Source of the DNA: Deinococcales bacterium
GTDB taxonomy: Bacteria; Deinococcota; Deinococci; Deinococcales; Trueperaceae
DNA length: 41,341 nucleotides
Direction of reading: 5' to 3'
Assembly (NCBI GenBank): GCA_012515535.1
Contig: JAAYYF010000141.1
Location: 1-41,341 of the forward strand
Part shown: piece by piece, positions 1 to 8,188 of the stretch
Numbering within the stretch: position 1 is the first letter of the stretch
Layout of the letters: every line of letters begins with the position of its first letter
The notes under the pieces: generated by a model
What the model was told of the DNA's origin: nothing
The model's input: only the letters and a program-made list of their open reading frames with translations
Databases searched by the model: none
Made by a program: the position numbers and the translations under genes

Positions 1-1448
1 ACGTCGCCGTCCTGCGTGGCCGTGGCCGGCATCAGGAACGCCTTGAGCTGCGGCCCAGCCTTGCCCCGCACCGCGTGCCACGAGAGGGAGCGGCGCTCCT
101 GGGCGCCGGCCGCGGCGTCGACGGGCGCAGCGTCGGCGGGCGCGGCGTCGGGCGCCGGCGCGCGGGCGGGCGTGCGCCGCGCAGGGCGGTTCGGCTCGAA
201 GGGTGGCACCTCGTCGTCGGGCTCGGCGGCGGCAGCGGACGCCGCGCCGGTCGCGGCACCGGCCGCGGGGGCGGGCGCCGGGTCGGCGGCGGGGGGCGCG
301 ACGGGCCTCGGGGCCGGAGCGGCGCCCGCCGAGGCTGGAGCGCCACGGCGCGGCATGGCGTCGGCGCCGGCGCGCGTGTCGCCGGGGGCGACCTCGGTGC
401 CGGCGGGCGCCGGCACGTTGCCGGTCAGTGCGTTGCGCGCCTTGATCAGGGCCACCTCGAGCGAGTAGAGGTCGTCGTAGCGCACGAAGCGCTCCTGCTC
501 CTCGTCGAGGGCGTGCAGCAGCCTCAGCAGCGCCGCCTCGCTCAGGCCGAGGCTCGGGCGCCCCTCCAGCTGCTCGTGCAGCGCGTCACGCAGGCCGCGT
601 GCCAGCTGCTCGGCCACGGTGCGCGGCGCGAAGCCGGCGCGGTAGAGCTCGGCGGCCTCCTCGAGCAGCCCCGGCAGGTCGTCGCCCGCCAACGCCGCCG
701 CCAGCGCCCGCATGCGCTCGCGCGGCGGCAGGCCGAGGGTCTCCTCGGCGCGCTGCAGCGTGATCGTCTCGCCGGTGACCAGCAGGCGGTCGAGGAGCGA
801 CTCGGCGTCGCGCATGCCGCCGTCGGCGACGCGGGCGACCAGCGCCAGCGCCTCGGGCTCGGCGCCGACGCCCGCTTCCTCGCAGAGGCGCGCGAGCTTG
901 CCCTGGATCTGGTCGTCGGTGAGGCGCCGGAAGCGGAAGTGCTGGCAGCGCGACAGGATGGTGGGCGGCAGGCGCTCGGGCTCGGTGGTGGCCAGGATGA
1001 ACAGCAGGCCGGGCGGCGGCTCCTCCAGGGTCTTGAGGAGCGCGTTGGCGGCCGCCTTGGTGAGCATGTGGGCCTCGTCGAGGATCCACACGCGCGTGCC
1101 GCCGCGCAGGCTGGCGAGGCCGGTGCGCTCGCGCAGCTCGCGCACGTCGTCCACGGAGTTGTTGGAGGCGGCGTCGAGCTCGGCGACGTCGGGGTGCGAG
1201 CCCGCCTGCACCAAGCGGCACGACTCGCACTCGCCGCAGGGGCGGGCCTCGGCCTCGCGCTCGCAGTTCACCGCCATGGCCAGCAGGCGCGCCGTGGTGG
1301 TCTTGCCGACCCCACGCGGGCCCGAGAACAGGTAGGCGTGCGAGGTGCGGCCGCGCTCGATGGCGGTGGCCAGCACCTCCTTGACGTGGTCCTGCCCGAC
1401 GACCTCCGCGAAGGTGGTCGGCCGGGCGCGTTGGTACAGGGCGGACAT
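1..1448 (-). CDS. dnaX: DNA polymerase III subunit gamma/tau (partial, C-terminus beyond left edge)
   Basis: Clamp-loader ATPase of the replicative polymerase. The reading frame runs from ATG at 1448 to the window edge, giving 482 codons without a stop. Visible motifs are the N-terminal YQRARPTTF, Walker A GPRGVGKT (residues 43-50), four zinc cysteines (62, 71, 74, 77), Walker B DEAH (124-127), and LSRC with the arginine finger. After about residue 365 the protein becomes a low-complexity Ala/Pro linker, and then a start of the tau-specific part (around SLSWHAVRGKA). Long antisense frames here are only GC-rich shadows. No run of A or T that could act as a slippage site is visible, unlike Thermus dnaX. 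A TAGACT box 8 nt upstream suggests leaderless transcription. Confidence 0.96.
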   Translation of the reverse strand, partial: MSALYQRARPTTFAEVVGQDHVKEVLATAIERGRTSHAYLFSGPRGVGKTTTARLLAMAVNCEREAEARPCGECESCRLVQAGSHPDVAELDAASNNSVDDVRELRERTGLASLRGGTRVWILDEAHMLTKAAANALLKTLEEPPPGLLFILATTEPERLPPTILSRCQHFRFRRLTDDQIQGKLARLCEEAGVGAEPEALALVARVADGGMRDAESLLDRLLVTGETITLQRAEETLGLPPRERMRALAAALAGDDLPGLLEEAAELYRAGFAPRTVAEQLARGLRDALHEQLEGRPSLGLSEAALLRLLHALDEEQERFVRYDDLYSLEVALIKARNALTGNVPAPAGTEVAPGDTRAGADAMPRRGAPASAGAAPAPRPVAPPAADPAPAPAAGAATGAASAAAAEPDDEVPPFEPNRPARRTPARAPAPDAAPADAAPVDAAAGAQERRSLSWHAVRGKAGPQLKAFLMPATATQDGD

Positions 1449-1456
1449 CCGTCCGG

Positions 1457-1462
1457 AGTCTA
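1457..1462 (-). promoter_or_regulatory. -10 box of dnaX (leaderless)
   Basis: TAGACT on the minus strand ends 8 nt before the dnaX ATG, so transcription would start at or next to the start codon. No Shine-Dalgarno sequence is present between them. Confidence 0.6.
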
Positions 1463-1574
1463 CCACCACCGGGCGGCGCTCCCGGCAGGCCGAGAGACGC
1501 GCTTGCCGTCGCCGACGGCAACTCGGGCGCCCAGGGAGGTCCCGCCGGGCGCCGCGGGCGCGGGCCCGCTCCTG

Positions 1575-1580
1575 TAGCAT
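1575..1580 (+). promoter_or_regulatory. -10 box of patatin-like gene (leaderless)
   Basis: TAGCAT lies 6 nt before the ATG at 1587, the spacing expected for a leaderless transcript. It is divergent from the dnaX promoter. Confidence 0.6.
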
Positions 1581-1586
1581 CTAGGC

Positions 1587-2507
1587 ATGAGCACGAACCA
1601 TGACCCGGCCGCGGGGGGCGTGCTCGAACGTCCTCCGGTAACGCCCGCCCCTGGAGCCCCCCTGGCGCTGGCCATGTCGGGCGGCGCCGCGCGCGGCATG
1701 GCGCACATCGGGGCGCTCAAGGCGCTCGAGGCGCGTGGCCGGGCGCCGAGCTTCGTGGCCGGCACCAGCTACGGCGCCATCATCGCCGCGCTGTACGCCC
1801 TCACCGGCAACGCCCTCGAGCTGGAGCGCGTGGTACGGGCCCAGGACGTGGCCGAGATCTGGCGTCAGGGCTTCGACTTCGGGCTGCACCGCGGCGCGAT
1901 GATCGACGGCCGGCGCCTCGCCTACTGGCTCGACCGCAAGTTCTTCTTCGGCGCCACCTTCGCCGACGTGCGCCTGCCGCTGGCGGTGTCGTGCACCGAC
2001 CTCGCCACGCGCGAGCTCGTGGTGCTGCAGCACGGCTCCATCGCCGAGGCGGTGCGGGCGAGCTGCGCGCTGCCGGGGCTGTTCGCGCCCGTGGTGCGGG
2101 AGGGGCGCACGCTGATCGACGGCGGCTTCTTAGAGCCGGTGCCGTTCGGGGCCCTGCGGGGCGCGCCCGAGGCGCGCGCGCTCGGGGTCTACGCCGGCGT
2201 CGACGTGCGCCGCTCCGGGGTGGTACGCGCCATCCGGCGCTTCAACGTCTCGCGCGGCGGGCGCGCCTTCCGGCGCCGCGCCGAGGCCACGCCGCTGGCG
2301 GGCGCCCTGAGCCGCGCCTACAAGGGCGTGGCGCTCTCGTTGAGCTCCTACAGCCGGCGGCTCCGGGTGCCGGCCGGCGCCACGCTGCTGCGCGTCGACC
2401 CGGGCATCGCCTGGTGGGACTTCCACGAGTCGCCGCGCGCCATCGCCGCCGGCGAGCGCGCCATGGCGGACCTGCTCGACGCCGAGGCGGTGGCGGCCGG
2501 CGCCTGA
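1587..2507 (+). CDS. Patatin-like phospholipase family protein
   Basis: Predicted serine acyl hydrolase (306 aa) of the bacterial patatin/RssA family. It has the glycine-rich oxyanion loop SGGAARG (31-37), the nucleophile elbow GTSYG with Ser61, and the catalytic aspartate in DGG (178-180). These form the Ser-Asp dyad of the family. There is no signal peptide or membrane segment, so it is probably cytosolic or peripheral to the membrane. The first 25 residues are Pro/Ala rich and not conserved in appearance. The ATG follows a TAGCAT box by 6 nt. The substrate is unknown; phospholipids or other acyl esters are the family expectation. Confidence 0.9.
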   Translation: MSTNHDPAAGGVLERPPVTPAPGAPLALAMSGGAARGMAHIGALKALEARGRAPSFVAGTSYGAIIAALYALTGNALELERVVRAQDVAEIWRQGFDFGLHRGAMIDGRRLAYWLDRKFFFGATFADVRLPLAVSCTDLATRELVVLQHGSIAEAVRASCALPGLFAPVVREGRTLIDGGFLEPVPFGALRGAPEARALGVYAGVDVRRSGVVRAIRRFNVSRGGRAFRRRAEATPLAGALSRAYKGVALSLSSYSRRLRVPAGATLLRVDPGIAWWDFHESPRAIAAGERAMADLLDAEAVAAGA

Positions 2508-2551
2508 AGCGGAAGGCGCCGACCGGCTGACGAAGCGGCCGGGGCGAGCGC

Positions 2552-2594
2552 CGCCGTCGGCCCCGAACGGCTCGCCGTAGCGGGGCCGACGGCG
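2552..2594. terminator. Hairpin between convergent genes
   Basis: A perfect 14-bp inverted repeat (2552-2565 with 2581-2594) has a small ACGG/CCGT stem inside its 15-nt loop. It sits between the patatin-like gene and the oxidoreductase gene, which converge. There is no U-tract, so it may stop RNA or protect 3' ends in both directions. Confidence 0.55.
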
Positions 2595-2603
2595 CGGCCA
2601 GGC

Positions 2604-4469
2604 CTAGCGCGTAGGGGAGCCGGCCACCGGCGGGAGCGCGCGCCGCGCCAGCGCCGCGGCCAGCTCGTAGGCCTGCCCGCGGCTCAGGGTGCCGCGGGGC
2701 TCGCCCTCGAAGGCCAGGCCGGCGGCCACCAGCTCGTCCCAACCGCCGCCCGCCGGGCAGGCGAGCAGCCGGCAGGCCGCCACCTCCACGAGGCGCGCCG
2801 CCGCCGGGGCGCTCAGGGGCGCCTCGGCCGGGCCGCTGGCGAGCGCGGCCGCCACCAGCGCGTCGCCGTGCGCGGGGTCGAGGTGGAAGCGCGTCGCGAC
2901 GTTGCTCAGCAGGTAGGCGAAGCCGAGGGTGGTCATCGGATGGTCGAGGCCGGGCTCGTTCTCGTAGCCGCCGACCGCCAGGCCGCGAGATAGCATCAGC
3001 CGGTAGGCGCGGTAGTGCGGGTGGCGCGTCGGGCCCACCGCCGCGCGCGGCCGCAGCTCGGGCAGGTAAGCGCCGCGCGCAGCCAGGCGCGCGCGCACCG
3101 CCACGATGGCCGCCTCGTCCAGCGCCACGTCGCGGGCGCGCACGCCGCGCTCGACGGCCTGCGCCGCCGCCACCCCCGCCGCCTCCGCCATCGCCATGCC
3201 GAACGGCACCACGCGCGCGCTGGAGAAGGCGATGGGGTCGAAGCCGGCGCTGCGGCCCACCACCCACAGGTCCTCGACCGCCTCGGTCACGAGCATGCAC
3301 AGGCGCCCGCCGTAGACGTCGGGCGTGCCCCACACGTAGCCGGAGTCGTGCGGCGTGTAGGTCTGCGCGTCGAGCGGGTAGCCGCCGGCCGCGACGTCGA
3401 ACGGCGTGACCACGCTGTCGAGCACGTCGTCGGCGCTGAGCACGCAGTCGGCGTGCAGGTGGCGCGACTCGCGCACGTACAGCTCGGGGGCAGCGCCGGC
3501 GAGGCGGGCGTCGGCGAAGCCGGGCACGTGCTCGCGCAGGTACGCCACCATCCCCTCGGCCTCGGCCAGGCCGAGCTCGCGGCCAGCGGCGAGGCTGGCG
3601 GGGTCGAGCGGGTCGAGGCCGTAGAGCAGCAGCGCGTTGATCAGCACGCTGCCGTCCTCCTGCAGGCCGAGGTTCAGGCCACGCAGCCTGACCCCCTCGC
3701 GCTGCGGCTGGTAGGCGGCAGGCACGCCCCCGAAGTGGCCCCACGCCACCGCCGCCTTGGCGATGGCGTAGCTCCGCCCGCGCGCCTGCACCCCGCGCCG
3801 CAGCGCGTCCCAGTCGACGCCCACGACGCGCAGCACCAGCGTGTCGGCCATACGCTGGTGCACGCCGAAGCGCTCGAAGCCGAGGTCGAAGGGGGCGCCG
3901 GCGGCGGCGGCGAGGTCGGCGTCGGCGCTGCCGTCGATCACCTGCGCGGCGCGCACCTCAACGTCGAGCGCCTCGAGCCGCACGCCTACCAGGTCGCGCC
4001 CGCGCAGCAGGGGCGTGACGGGCCCGACCTCGCGCCACACGGCCACGCCGGCGGCGTGGAGCAGCTCCTCGAAGGCGCGCTCGGCGCGCGGCACGTCGAA
4101 CGCCTCGTCGTGGCCCACGCGGCGCCACCAGCGGTCGAACAGCCCCCGCTGGTAGTTGAACGGCTGGGTGCGCAGGTCGAGCATGTTGAGCTCGCCCAGC
4201 ACGAAGAGCCCGCCCAGGCGCGCGGCGGGCGTGACCAGCAGCGTGCGCGCGCCCTCCTCGGCGGCGGCGACCGCGGCCGCGATGGCCTCGGGCTCGCTGC
4301 CGTACACCAGCACGTCGACGCTCAGCACCTCGCCGGCGGCGGCGCTGATGCCGCCCGGCGCGGCCGCGGCCGGCGGCTGGGCGCCCGCCCAGCCGGCCAC
4401 GGTCAGGAGGGCGCAGGCGAGCAGCACGGCCACGAGCCCGCAGCCGAGCGGGGGAAGCGGCGCCCTCAC
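2604..4469 (-). CDS. Exported FAD-dependent oxidoreductase with SLH-like C-terminus
   Basis: A 621-aa protein starting at GTG 4469, whose GTGA overlaps the stop of the upstream glycosyltransferase by 4 bp, implying translational coupling. Residues 1-30 form a signal peptide or membrane anchor ending in AGA. The core begins with the dinucleotide-binding strand VDVLVYG and helix AIAAAVAAAEEGARTLLV, then RLGG, as in the FAD_oxidored (PF12831) family; the usual second glycine of the nucleotide loop is replaced in GSEPEA. About 140 C-terminal residues contain up to three degenerate SLH-like units (GLAVGGYENEP...MTTLGFAYLL; an Ala-rich middle unit; LVAAGLA...TLSRGQAYELAAALA). Likely location is the cell envelope. 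The substrate is unknown. The fold call is strong; the SLH reading is tentative. Confidence 0.82.
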   Translation of the reverse strand: MRAPLPPLGCGLVAVLLACALLTVAGWAGAQPPAAAAPGGISAAAGEVLSVDVLVYGSEPEAIAAAVAAAEEGARTLLVTPAARLGGLFVLGELNMLDLRTQPFNYQRGLFDRWWRRVGHDEAFDVPRAERAFEELLHAAGVAVWREVGPVTPLLRGRDLVGVRLEALDVEVRAAQVIDGSADADLAAAAGAPFDLGFERFGVHQRMADTLVLRVVGVDWDALRRGVQARGRSYAIAKAAVAWGHFGGVPAAYQPQREGVRLRGLNLGLQEDGSVLINALLLYGLDPLDPASLAAGRELGLAEAEGMVAYLREHVPGFADARLAGAAPELYVRESRHLHADCVLSADDVLDSVVTPFDVAAGGYPLDAQTYTPHDSGYVWGTPDVYGGRLCMLVTEAVEDLWVVGRSAGFDPIAFSSARVVPFGMAMAEAAGVAAAQAVERGVRARDVALDEAAIVAVRARLAARGAYLPELRPRAAVGPTRHPHYRAYRLMLSRGLAVGGYENEPGLDHPMTTLGFAYLLSNVATRFHLDPAHGDALVAAALASGPAEAPLSAPAAARLVEVAACRLLACPAGGGWDELVAAGLAFEGEPRGTLSRGQAYELAAALARRALPPVAGSPTR

Positions 4470-5632
4470 GCCGTCGGCGCTCCGTCGGGGGCGGGCGCGC
4501 GGCCGGCGGGCGGCACCAGCTCGTCGAGGACGATGCTCGCGACCGTGCGGGCGGAGTCGGGGCGCGCCAGCCGCGCGCAGGCGGCGCGCATGCTCGCGAG
4601 CCGCTCGGGCTCCTCCAGCAGGCTGCGCAGCTTGTGGCTCAGGGTCGACAGCGGCTCCACGCGGACCGCGGTCCCGTTCTCGAGCAGCACGTTGGCGTTC
4701 ACCTCTTCCTGTAGCGGGTAGGGGCTGACCAGCATCAGCGGCAGGCCGGCGGCGAGCGCCTCGCTCGAGGTCAGCCCGCCCGGCTTGGTGATGGCGAGGT
4801 CCGCCGAGGCCATCAGCTCCGGCATCTCCGACACGAAGCCCAGCACCTCGAACGTCACCGGCCCCTCGCTCTCGGCCACCGCGTCGCGCGCCACGCTGGT
4901 CAGCTCGCTGCTGCGGCCGCACACCACCGTCACGTGGAGCGGCCAGCGGAACCCCTTGAGCTGCTCGAGGATCGTGCGCAGGTGGTCGGCGCCGAGGCCG
5001 CCCGCCAGCACCAGCAGCCGCTCCTTGTCGCGGGCGGCGGGGCGCTCGGGGCGGGGCGGCAGCGCGCTGAAGCGCAGGTCGATGGGGATGCCCGTGACGC
5101 GCACGCGCGGCTCGTCGACGCCGGCGCTGACGAGCTGCGCCTTCACCTCCCCGGAGGCCACGAAGTAGCGCGCCACCCCCGGCTGCAGCCAGAAGGCGTG
5201 GGCGAAGAAGTCCGTGATCACGACGGCCTGGGGCAGCGGGCGGTGGCGGCGCATGCGGCCGCTGATGATCTCGGCGCCGAGGAAGTGGGTGTGCACCACC
5301 ACGTCGGGCCGGTAGCGGTCGATGAGCCGCGGCACCTCGTACGACAGGAGCCGCACCGCGCGCGCCCGCAGCCGGCGTTGCAGGTTGGTCTGCTCGCTGG
5401 GGCGGTCGAAGCGGCGCCCGATCCACTCGACCAGGTCGGGGACGGTGCGCACCAGGTCGAAGTAGGCCTGGCGGTAGAGGCGCCGGAAGGGGAGGGCGGT
5501 GTGCTCGAGCAGGTCGACGTGGGTCGTCTCGACCCCGCGCTCCTCGAAGGCGGCGTGGAGCGCGCGCCCCGCCGCGACGTGGCCGCCGCCGATGGAGGCT
5601 GAGAGTATCAGGACGCGAGGGCCGCTGGACAC
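4466..5632 (-). CDS. MGDG synthase-like family 28 glycosyltransferase (diacylglycerol glycosyltransferase type)
   Basis: A 388-aa GT-B enzyme resembling UgtP/MGDG synthases, which transfer sugars from UDP-sugar to diacylglycerol. The N-terminal motif SASIGGGH (11-18) with the following helix, the VVIHTHFLG-like segment, and the C-terminal GGLT.SEALA..LPLM donor-binding region match the family. It is probably a membrane-associated cytosolic enzyme making glycolipids. The start is GTG at 5632, preceded by TATGCT with 6 nt spacing and no Shine-Dalgarno. Its stop overlaps the start of the exported oxidoreductase, so the two are one transcription unit. The exact lipid and sugar cannot be read from sequence. 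Confidence 0.88.
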   Translation of the reverse strand: MSSGPRVLILSASIGGGHVAAGRALHAAFEERGVETTHVDLLEHTALPFRRLYRQAYFDLVRTVPDLVEWIGRRFDRPSEQTNLQRRLRARAVRLLSYEVPRLIDRYRPDVVVHTHFLGAEIISGRMRRHRPLPQAVVITDFFAHAFWLQPGVARYFVASGEVKAQLVSAGVDEPRVRVTGIPIDLRFSALPPRPERPAARDKERLLVLAGGLGADHLRTILEQLKGFRWPLHVTVVCGRSSELTSVARDAVAESEGPVTFEVLGFVSEMPELMASADLAITKPGGLTSSEALAAGLPLMLVSPYPLQEEVNANVLLENGTAVRVEPLSTLSHKLRSLLEEPERLASMRAACARLARPDSARTVASIVLDELVPPAGRAPAPDGAPTA

Positions 5633-5638
5633 GGCCGG

Positions 5639-5644
5639 AGCATA
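5639..5644 (-). promoter_or_regulatory. -10 box of glycosyltransferase-oxidoreductase operon
   Basis: TATGCT on the minus strand lies 6 nt before the GTG start at 5632, in leaderless geometry. Confidence 0.55.
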
Positions 5645-5708
5645 GCAGGGCGCACCGCGGCGCGCCTGAGCGCCGGCGGGTGCCGACCGCGCCTCACACG
5701 CGCTTTGC

Positions 5709-5727
5709 TAGCATGCTGCCTGGAGGT
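5709..5727 (+). promoter_or_regulatory. -10 box and Shine-Dalgarno of PrcB-type lipoprotein gene
   Basis: TAGCAT (5709-5714) is followed by GGAGGT (5722-5727), 4 nt before ATG 5732. This favours ATG 5732 over an in-frame TTG at 5705 and indicates a short-leader rather than leaderless mRNA. Confidence 0.5.
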
Positions 5728-5731
5728 ACGC

Positions 5732-6808
5732 ATGCACCGTCTCGCCCTGCCTCTCGCCGCCCTCTTCGCCCTGCTGGCCGCCTGCGCGCCGGGACCCACC
5801 GTGAGGATGCACGACCTGTACCTGTACGGCACGCTCGACGCCCGCCTGTCGCACTTCTTCGGCGACCCGGGCGAGCTGCCGGCGGACGGCGAGGCCCTGG
5901 TGCTGACGCAGCCCGAGCGCGACGCGCGGCCGACCGACCGCTACGCGGTCGAGGGGGCGCTGCTCGTGAACGGCCAGCCGTACCTCCGCCAGAGCGTCGA
6001 ACCCCTCGAGCGCCCGGCGATCGAGGTGAGCCGCATCCCCTTCACCACCGACATGCAGCTACGCGTGAACCTCGACGTCGACGAGGTGGTCTACTTCGAC
6101 GGCTCCAGCTTCCTGCTGCTGGTCGCCGACGGCACCCCCGGCAACGTCGCGCGCGTGGTGCCGCGGCCGCTCTTCAACCGCCTACGCGGCCTGGGCGAGC
6201 TGAGCAGCGCCGAGGCCGGCATGCTCGAGGACGCCATCCGCGCGGAGGGCCGCCCGGTGGCGCTGGCCTTCCTGCCCGCCGACGCGCTACCGGCGCACGC
6301 GGTCGACGGCCTCGCGGAGCAGCGCCGGACCGGGGTCTACGTGCAGGCCACCATCGGCACCGACGAGGGCGCCTTCCGCCCGGCGCCCCAGGAGCTCACC
6401 TGGGAGGTCCTGGCGCAGGGCAACCAGGCGGTGGGCTTCGACGGCCGCAGCTACCAGCTCGTGACCTCGCAGGCCGAGCTGCTGTCGCTGTGGAACCGCG
6501 CCTACGGCAACCAGCTCACGGTGCCGCCCGTGCCGCGCCTGGACTTCCAGCGCGAGACGGTGGTGGCGCTGTTCGTGGGCCAGCAGAGCTCGGGCGGCTA
6601 CGGCATCGAGGTGGTGCGCGCGGCCGAGGAGAACGGCGAGCTGTACGTCGACGTGCGCTTCACCGCGCCGGCGCCCGGCGCCATCACCACCCAGGCGCTG
6701 ACCAGCCCCTGGGCGATGGTGCGCGTGCTGCGCGGCGGCTACGAGGTGGCGTGGCTGCGCGACCCCGACACCGGCGACCTGATCGGCGCGGCGCGCGCGG
6801 CGTTCTGA
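5732..6808 (+). CDS. Lipoprotein with C-terminal PrcB-like domain
   Basis: A 358-aa secreted lipoprotein. The signal peptide (MHRLALPLAALFALLAAC) ends in the lipobox LAAC with Cys18, so the mature protein should be lipid-anchored. Roughly residues 235-350 match the PrcB C-terminal domain: a VVALFVG strand, SSGGYGIEV, then PAPGAITTQALTSPW. The Treponema PrcB is a regulatory partner of the protease PrtP, but the domain is widespread on lipoproteins of unknown role. The middle of the protein is not recognised. It is monocistronic, with a hairpin after the stop. A protease-related role is only inferred from the domain name. Confidence 0.82.
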   Translation: MHRLALPLAALFALLAACAPGPTVRMHDLYLYGTLDARLSHFFGDPGELPADGEALVLTQPERDARPTDRYAVEGALLVNGQPYLRQSVEPLERPAIEVSRIPFTTDMQLRVNLDVDEVVYFDGSSFLLLVADGTPGNVARVVPRPLFNRLRGLGELSSAEAGMLEDAIRAEGRPVALAFLPADALPAHAVDGLAEQRRTGVYVQATIGTDEGAFRPAPQELTWEVLAQGNQAVGFDGRSYQLVTSQAELLSLWNRAYGNQLTVPPVPRLDFQRETVVALFVGQQSSGGYGIEVVRAAEENGELYVDVRFTAPAPGAITTQALTSPWAMVRVLRGGYEVAWLRDPDTGDLIGAARAAF

Positions 6809-6822
6809 AGGCGGAGCCGACG

Positions 6823-6870
6823 CGAGGGGCCCGCGGGTGCGTCGAGGACGGCGCGCCCGCGGGCCCCTCG
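6823..6870. terminator. Strong hairpin between convergent genes
   Basis: A perfect 15-bp inverted repeat (6823-6837 with 6856-6870) extends inward by four further pairs, one of them G-U, leaving a loop of about 10 nt. It separates the lipoprotein gene from the converging dNTPase gene. There is no U-tract on either strand. Confidence 0.65.
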
Positions 6871-6903
6871 TCACGCCTGACGCTAAGGCCCCCGAGCGCT
6901 CGC

Positions 6904-8052
6904 TCAGGTCAGCGACATCGGGTCGAACAGGCGCCGGTACTCCTCGTTGGCGTAGCGGTCGGTCATGCCGGCGATGTAGTCGGTGACGGCGCGCTCCAGC
7001 CCCAGCTCGGCGACCTGCTGCGCCACGTTCGGGGGCAGCATGTCGGGGGTGTCCAGGTACGCGTGGTAGATGCGCTCCAGCACCTGGTGCGCCTTGCGCG
7101 TCATGCGGATCAGGCGATGGTGGAAGTAGAAGTTCTGGTACAGGAAGCTCTTCAGCTCGGCGAGCATCGTGCCCATGGCGTCGGAGGGCGCTAGCAGCTT
7201 GGTGGGGGCGGCGCGCACGTCGGCCAGCGTCCCGATGCCGTGGTCGAGCAGGCGCTGGTGGGTGGCCTGCACCACGTCGGTGATGACGTCGCCTAGCAGC
7301 TCGCGGATCAGCACGTAGCGCTGGCCGGTGTCGAAGCGCTCGGGGTTCAGGCCCAGGCGTTCCATCAGCTCGCCGACCAGCGGCACCTCCGCGACCTGCT
7401 GCGGGGAGAGGTGGCCGGAGCGCAGGCCGTCGTCGAGGTCGTGGGCGTTGTAGGCCACCTCGTCGGCGACGTTGACCACCTGCGCCTCGAGGGTGGGCTG
7501 CACGTCGGGCTCCCAGGAGGGGTCGGGCACGTCGTACTCGGTCTCGTGCTTCATGATCCCCTCGAGCGTCTCCCAGGTGAGGTTGAGGCCCGGGAAGCCG
7601 GGGTAGCGCCGCTCGAGCTTGGTGACGATGCGCAGGCTCTGGCGGTTGTGGTCGAAGCCGCCCACCGCCTTGGCCAGCTCGTCGAGCGCCTTCTCGCCGG
7701 CGTGGCCGAACGGCGGGTGCCCCAGGTCGTGGGCCAGCGCGATGGTCTCGGCCAGGTCCTCGTTGAGGCCCAGCGCGCGGGCGATGCTGGTGGCCACCTG
7801 CGCCACCTCGAGGGTGTGGGTGAGGCGCGTGCGGTAGTAGTCGCCCTCGTAGTTGACGAACACCTGGGTCTTGTACTCCAGGCGCCGGAAGGCGCTGGTG
7901 TGCACCACGCGGTCGCGGTCCTTCTGGAACGCGGTCCGGTAGGCGCTCTCGCTCTCGGGGTGGGTGCGCCCGCGCGACTCGGCGGCCAGCGCAGCGTACG
8001 GCGCCAGGACCTGGCGCTCGTTGCGTTCGAGCTGTTCTCGCGTCACGAGCAT
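6904..8052 (-). CDS. dgt: Deoxyguanosinetriphosphate triphosphohydrolase-like dNTPase
   Basis: An HD-domain dNTPase of 382 aa that releases triphosphate from dNTPs. The N-terminal part has the FQKDRDRVVHTSAFRRLEYKTQV signature region. HD metal ligands include His79 (RLTHTLE) and His108-Asp109 (ALAHDLGHPPFGH), with a further Asp in VADEVAYNAHD. Length and motifs fit the shorter, Thermus-type dNTPase class rather than the 500-aa E. coli enzyme. The start chosen is ATG 8052; TACGAT lies 9 nt upstream and no Shine-Dalgarno is seen, so it is probably leaderless. It is divergent from ispG. Confidence 0.94.
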   Translation of the reverse strand: MLVTREQLERNERQVLAPYAALAAESRGRTHPESESAYRTAFQKDRDRVVHTSAFRRLEYKTQVFVNYEGDYYRTRLTHTLEVAQVATSIARALGLNEDLAETIALAHDLGHPPFGHAGEKALDELAKAVGGFDHNRQSLRIVTKLERRYPGFPGLNLTWETLEGIMKHETEYDVPDPSWEPDVQPTLEAQVVNVADEVAYNAHDLDDGLRSGHLSPQQVAEVPLVGELMERLGLNPERFDTGQRYVLIRELLGDVITDVVQATHQRLLDHGIGTLADVRAAPTKLLAPSDAMGTMLAELKSFLYQNFYFHHRLIRMTRKAHQVLERIYHAYLDTPDMLPPNVAQQVAELGLERAVTDYIAGMTDRYANEEYRRLFDPMSLT

Positions 8053-8061
8053 GTTGCGCGC

Positions 8062-8067
8062 ATCGTA
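8062..8067 (-). promoter_or_regulatory. -10 box of dgt
   Basis: TACGAT on the minus strand ends 9 nt before the ATG at 8052. Confidence 0.45.
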
Positions 8068-8174
8068 GCACCAGTTCACAGAGCGCCAGGGGCGCAGACG
8101 TCGCGTGGGGCGTGGCCTCCGACGGCGTCTGGGCGCGCGCCGCCAGCCGAACCGGGGGCGCGGAGCGGCGGATG

Positions 8175-8180
8175 TAGACT
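8175..8180 (+). promoter_or_regulatory. -10 box of ispG
   Basis: TAGACT ends 8 nt before the ATG at 8189, with no Shine-Dalgarno in between. It excludes longer in-frame starts further upstream. Confidence 0.6.
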
Positions 8181-8188
8181 CGGGAGCG

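Noticed and set aside
75-1577. 500-codon open frame on the plus strand opposite dnaX
   Set aside because: Its translation is low complexity, rich in Arg/Gly/Ala, and it is antisense to an unmistakable dnaX; long shadow frames are normal at this G+C.
4470-5426. A 940-aa fusion of the FAD oxidoreductase with an N-terminal extension
   Set aside because: The extension is an out-of-frame reading of the glycosyltransferase gene; GTG 4469 with a GTGA overlap and signal peptide is the sensible start.
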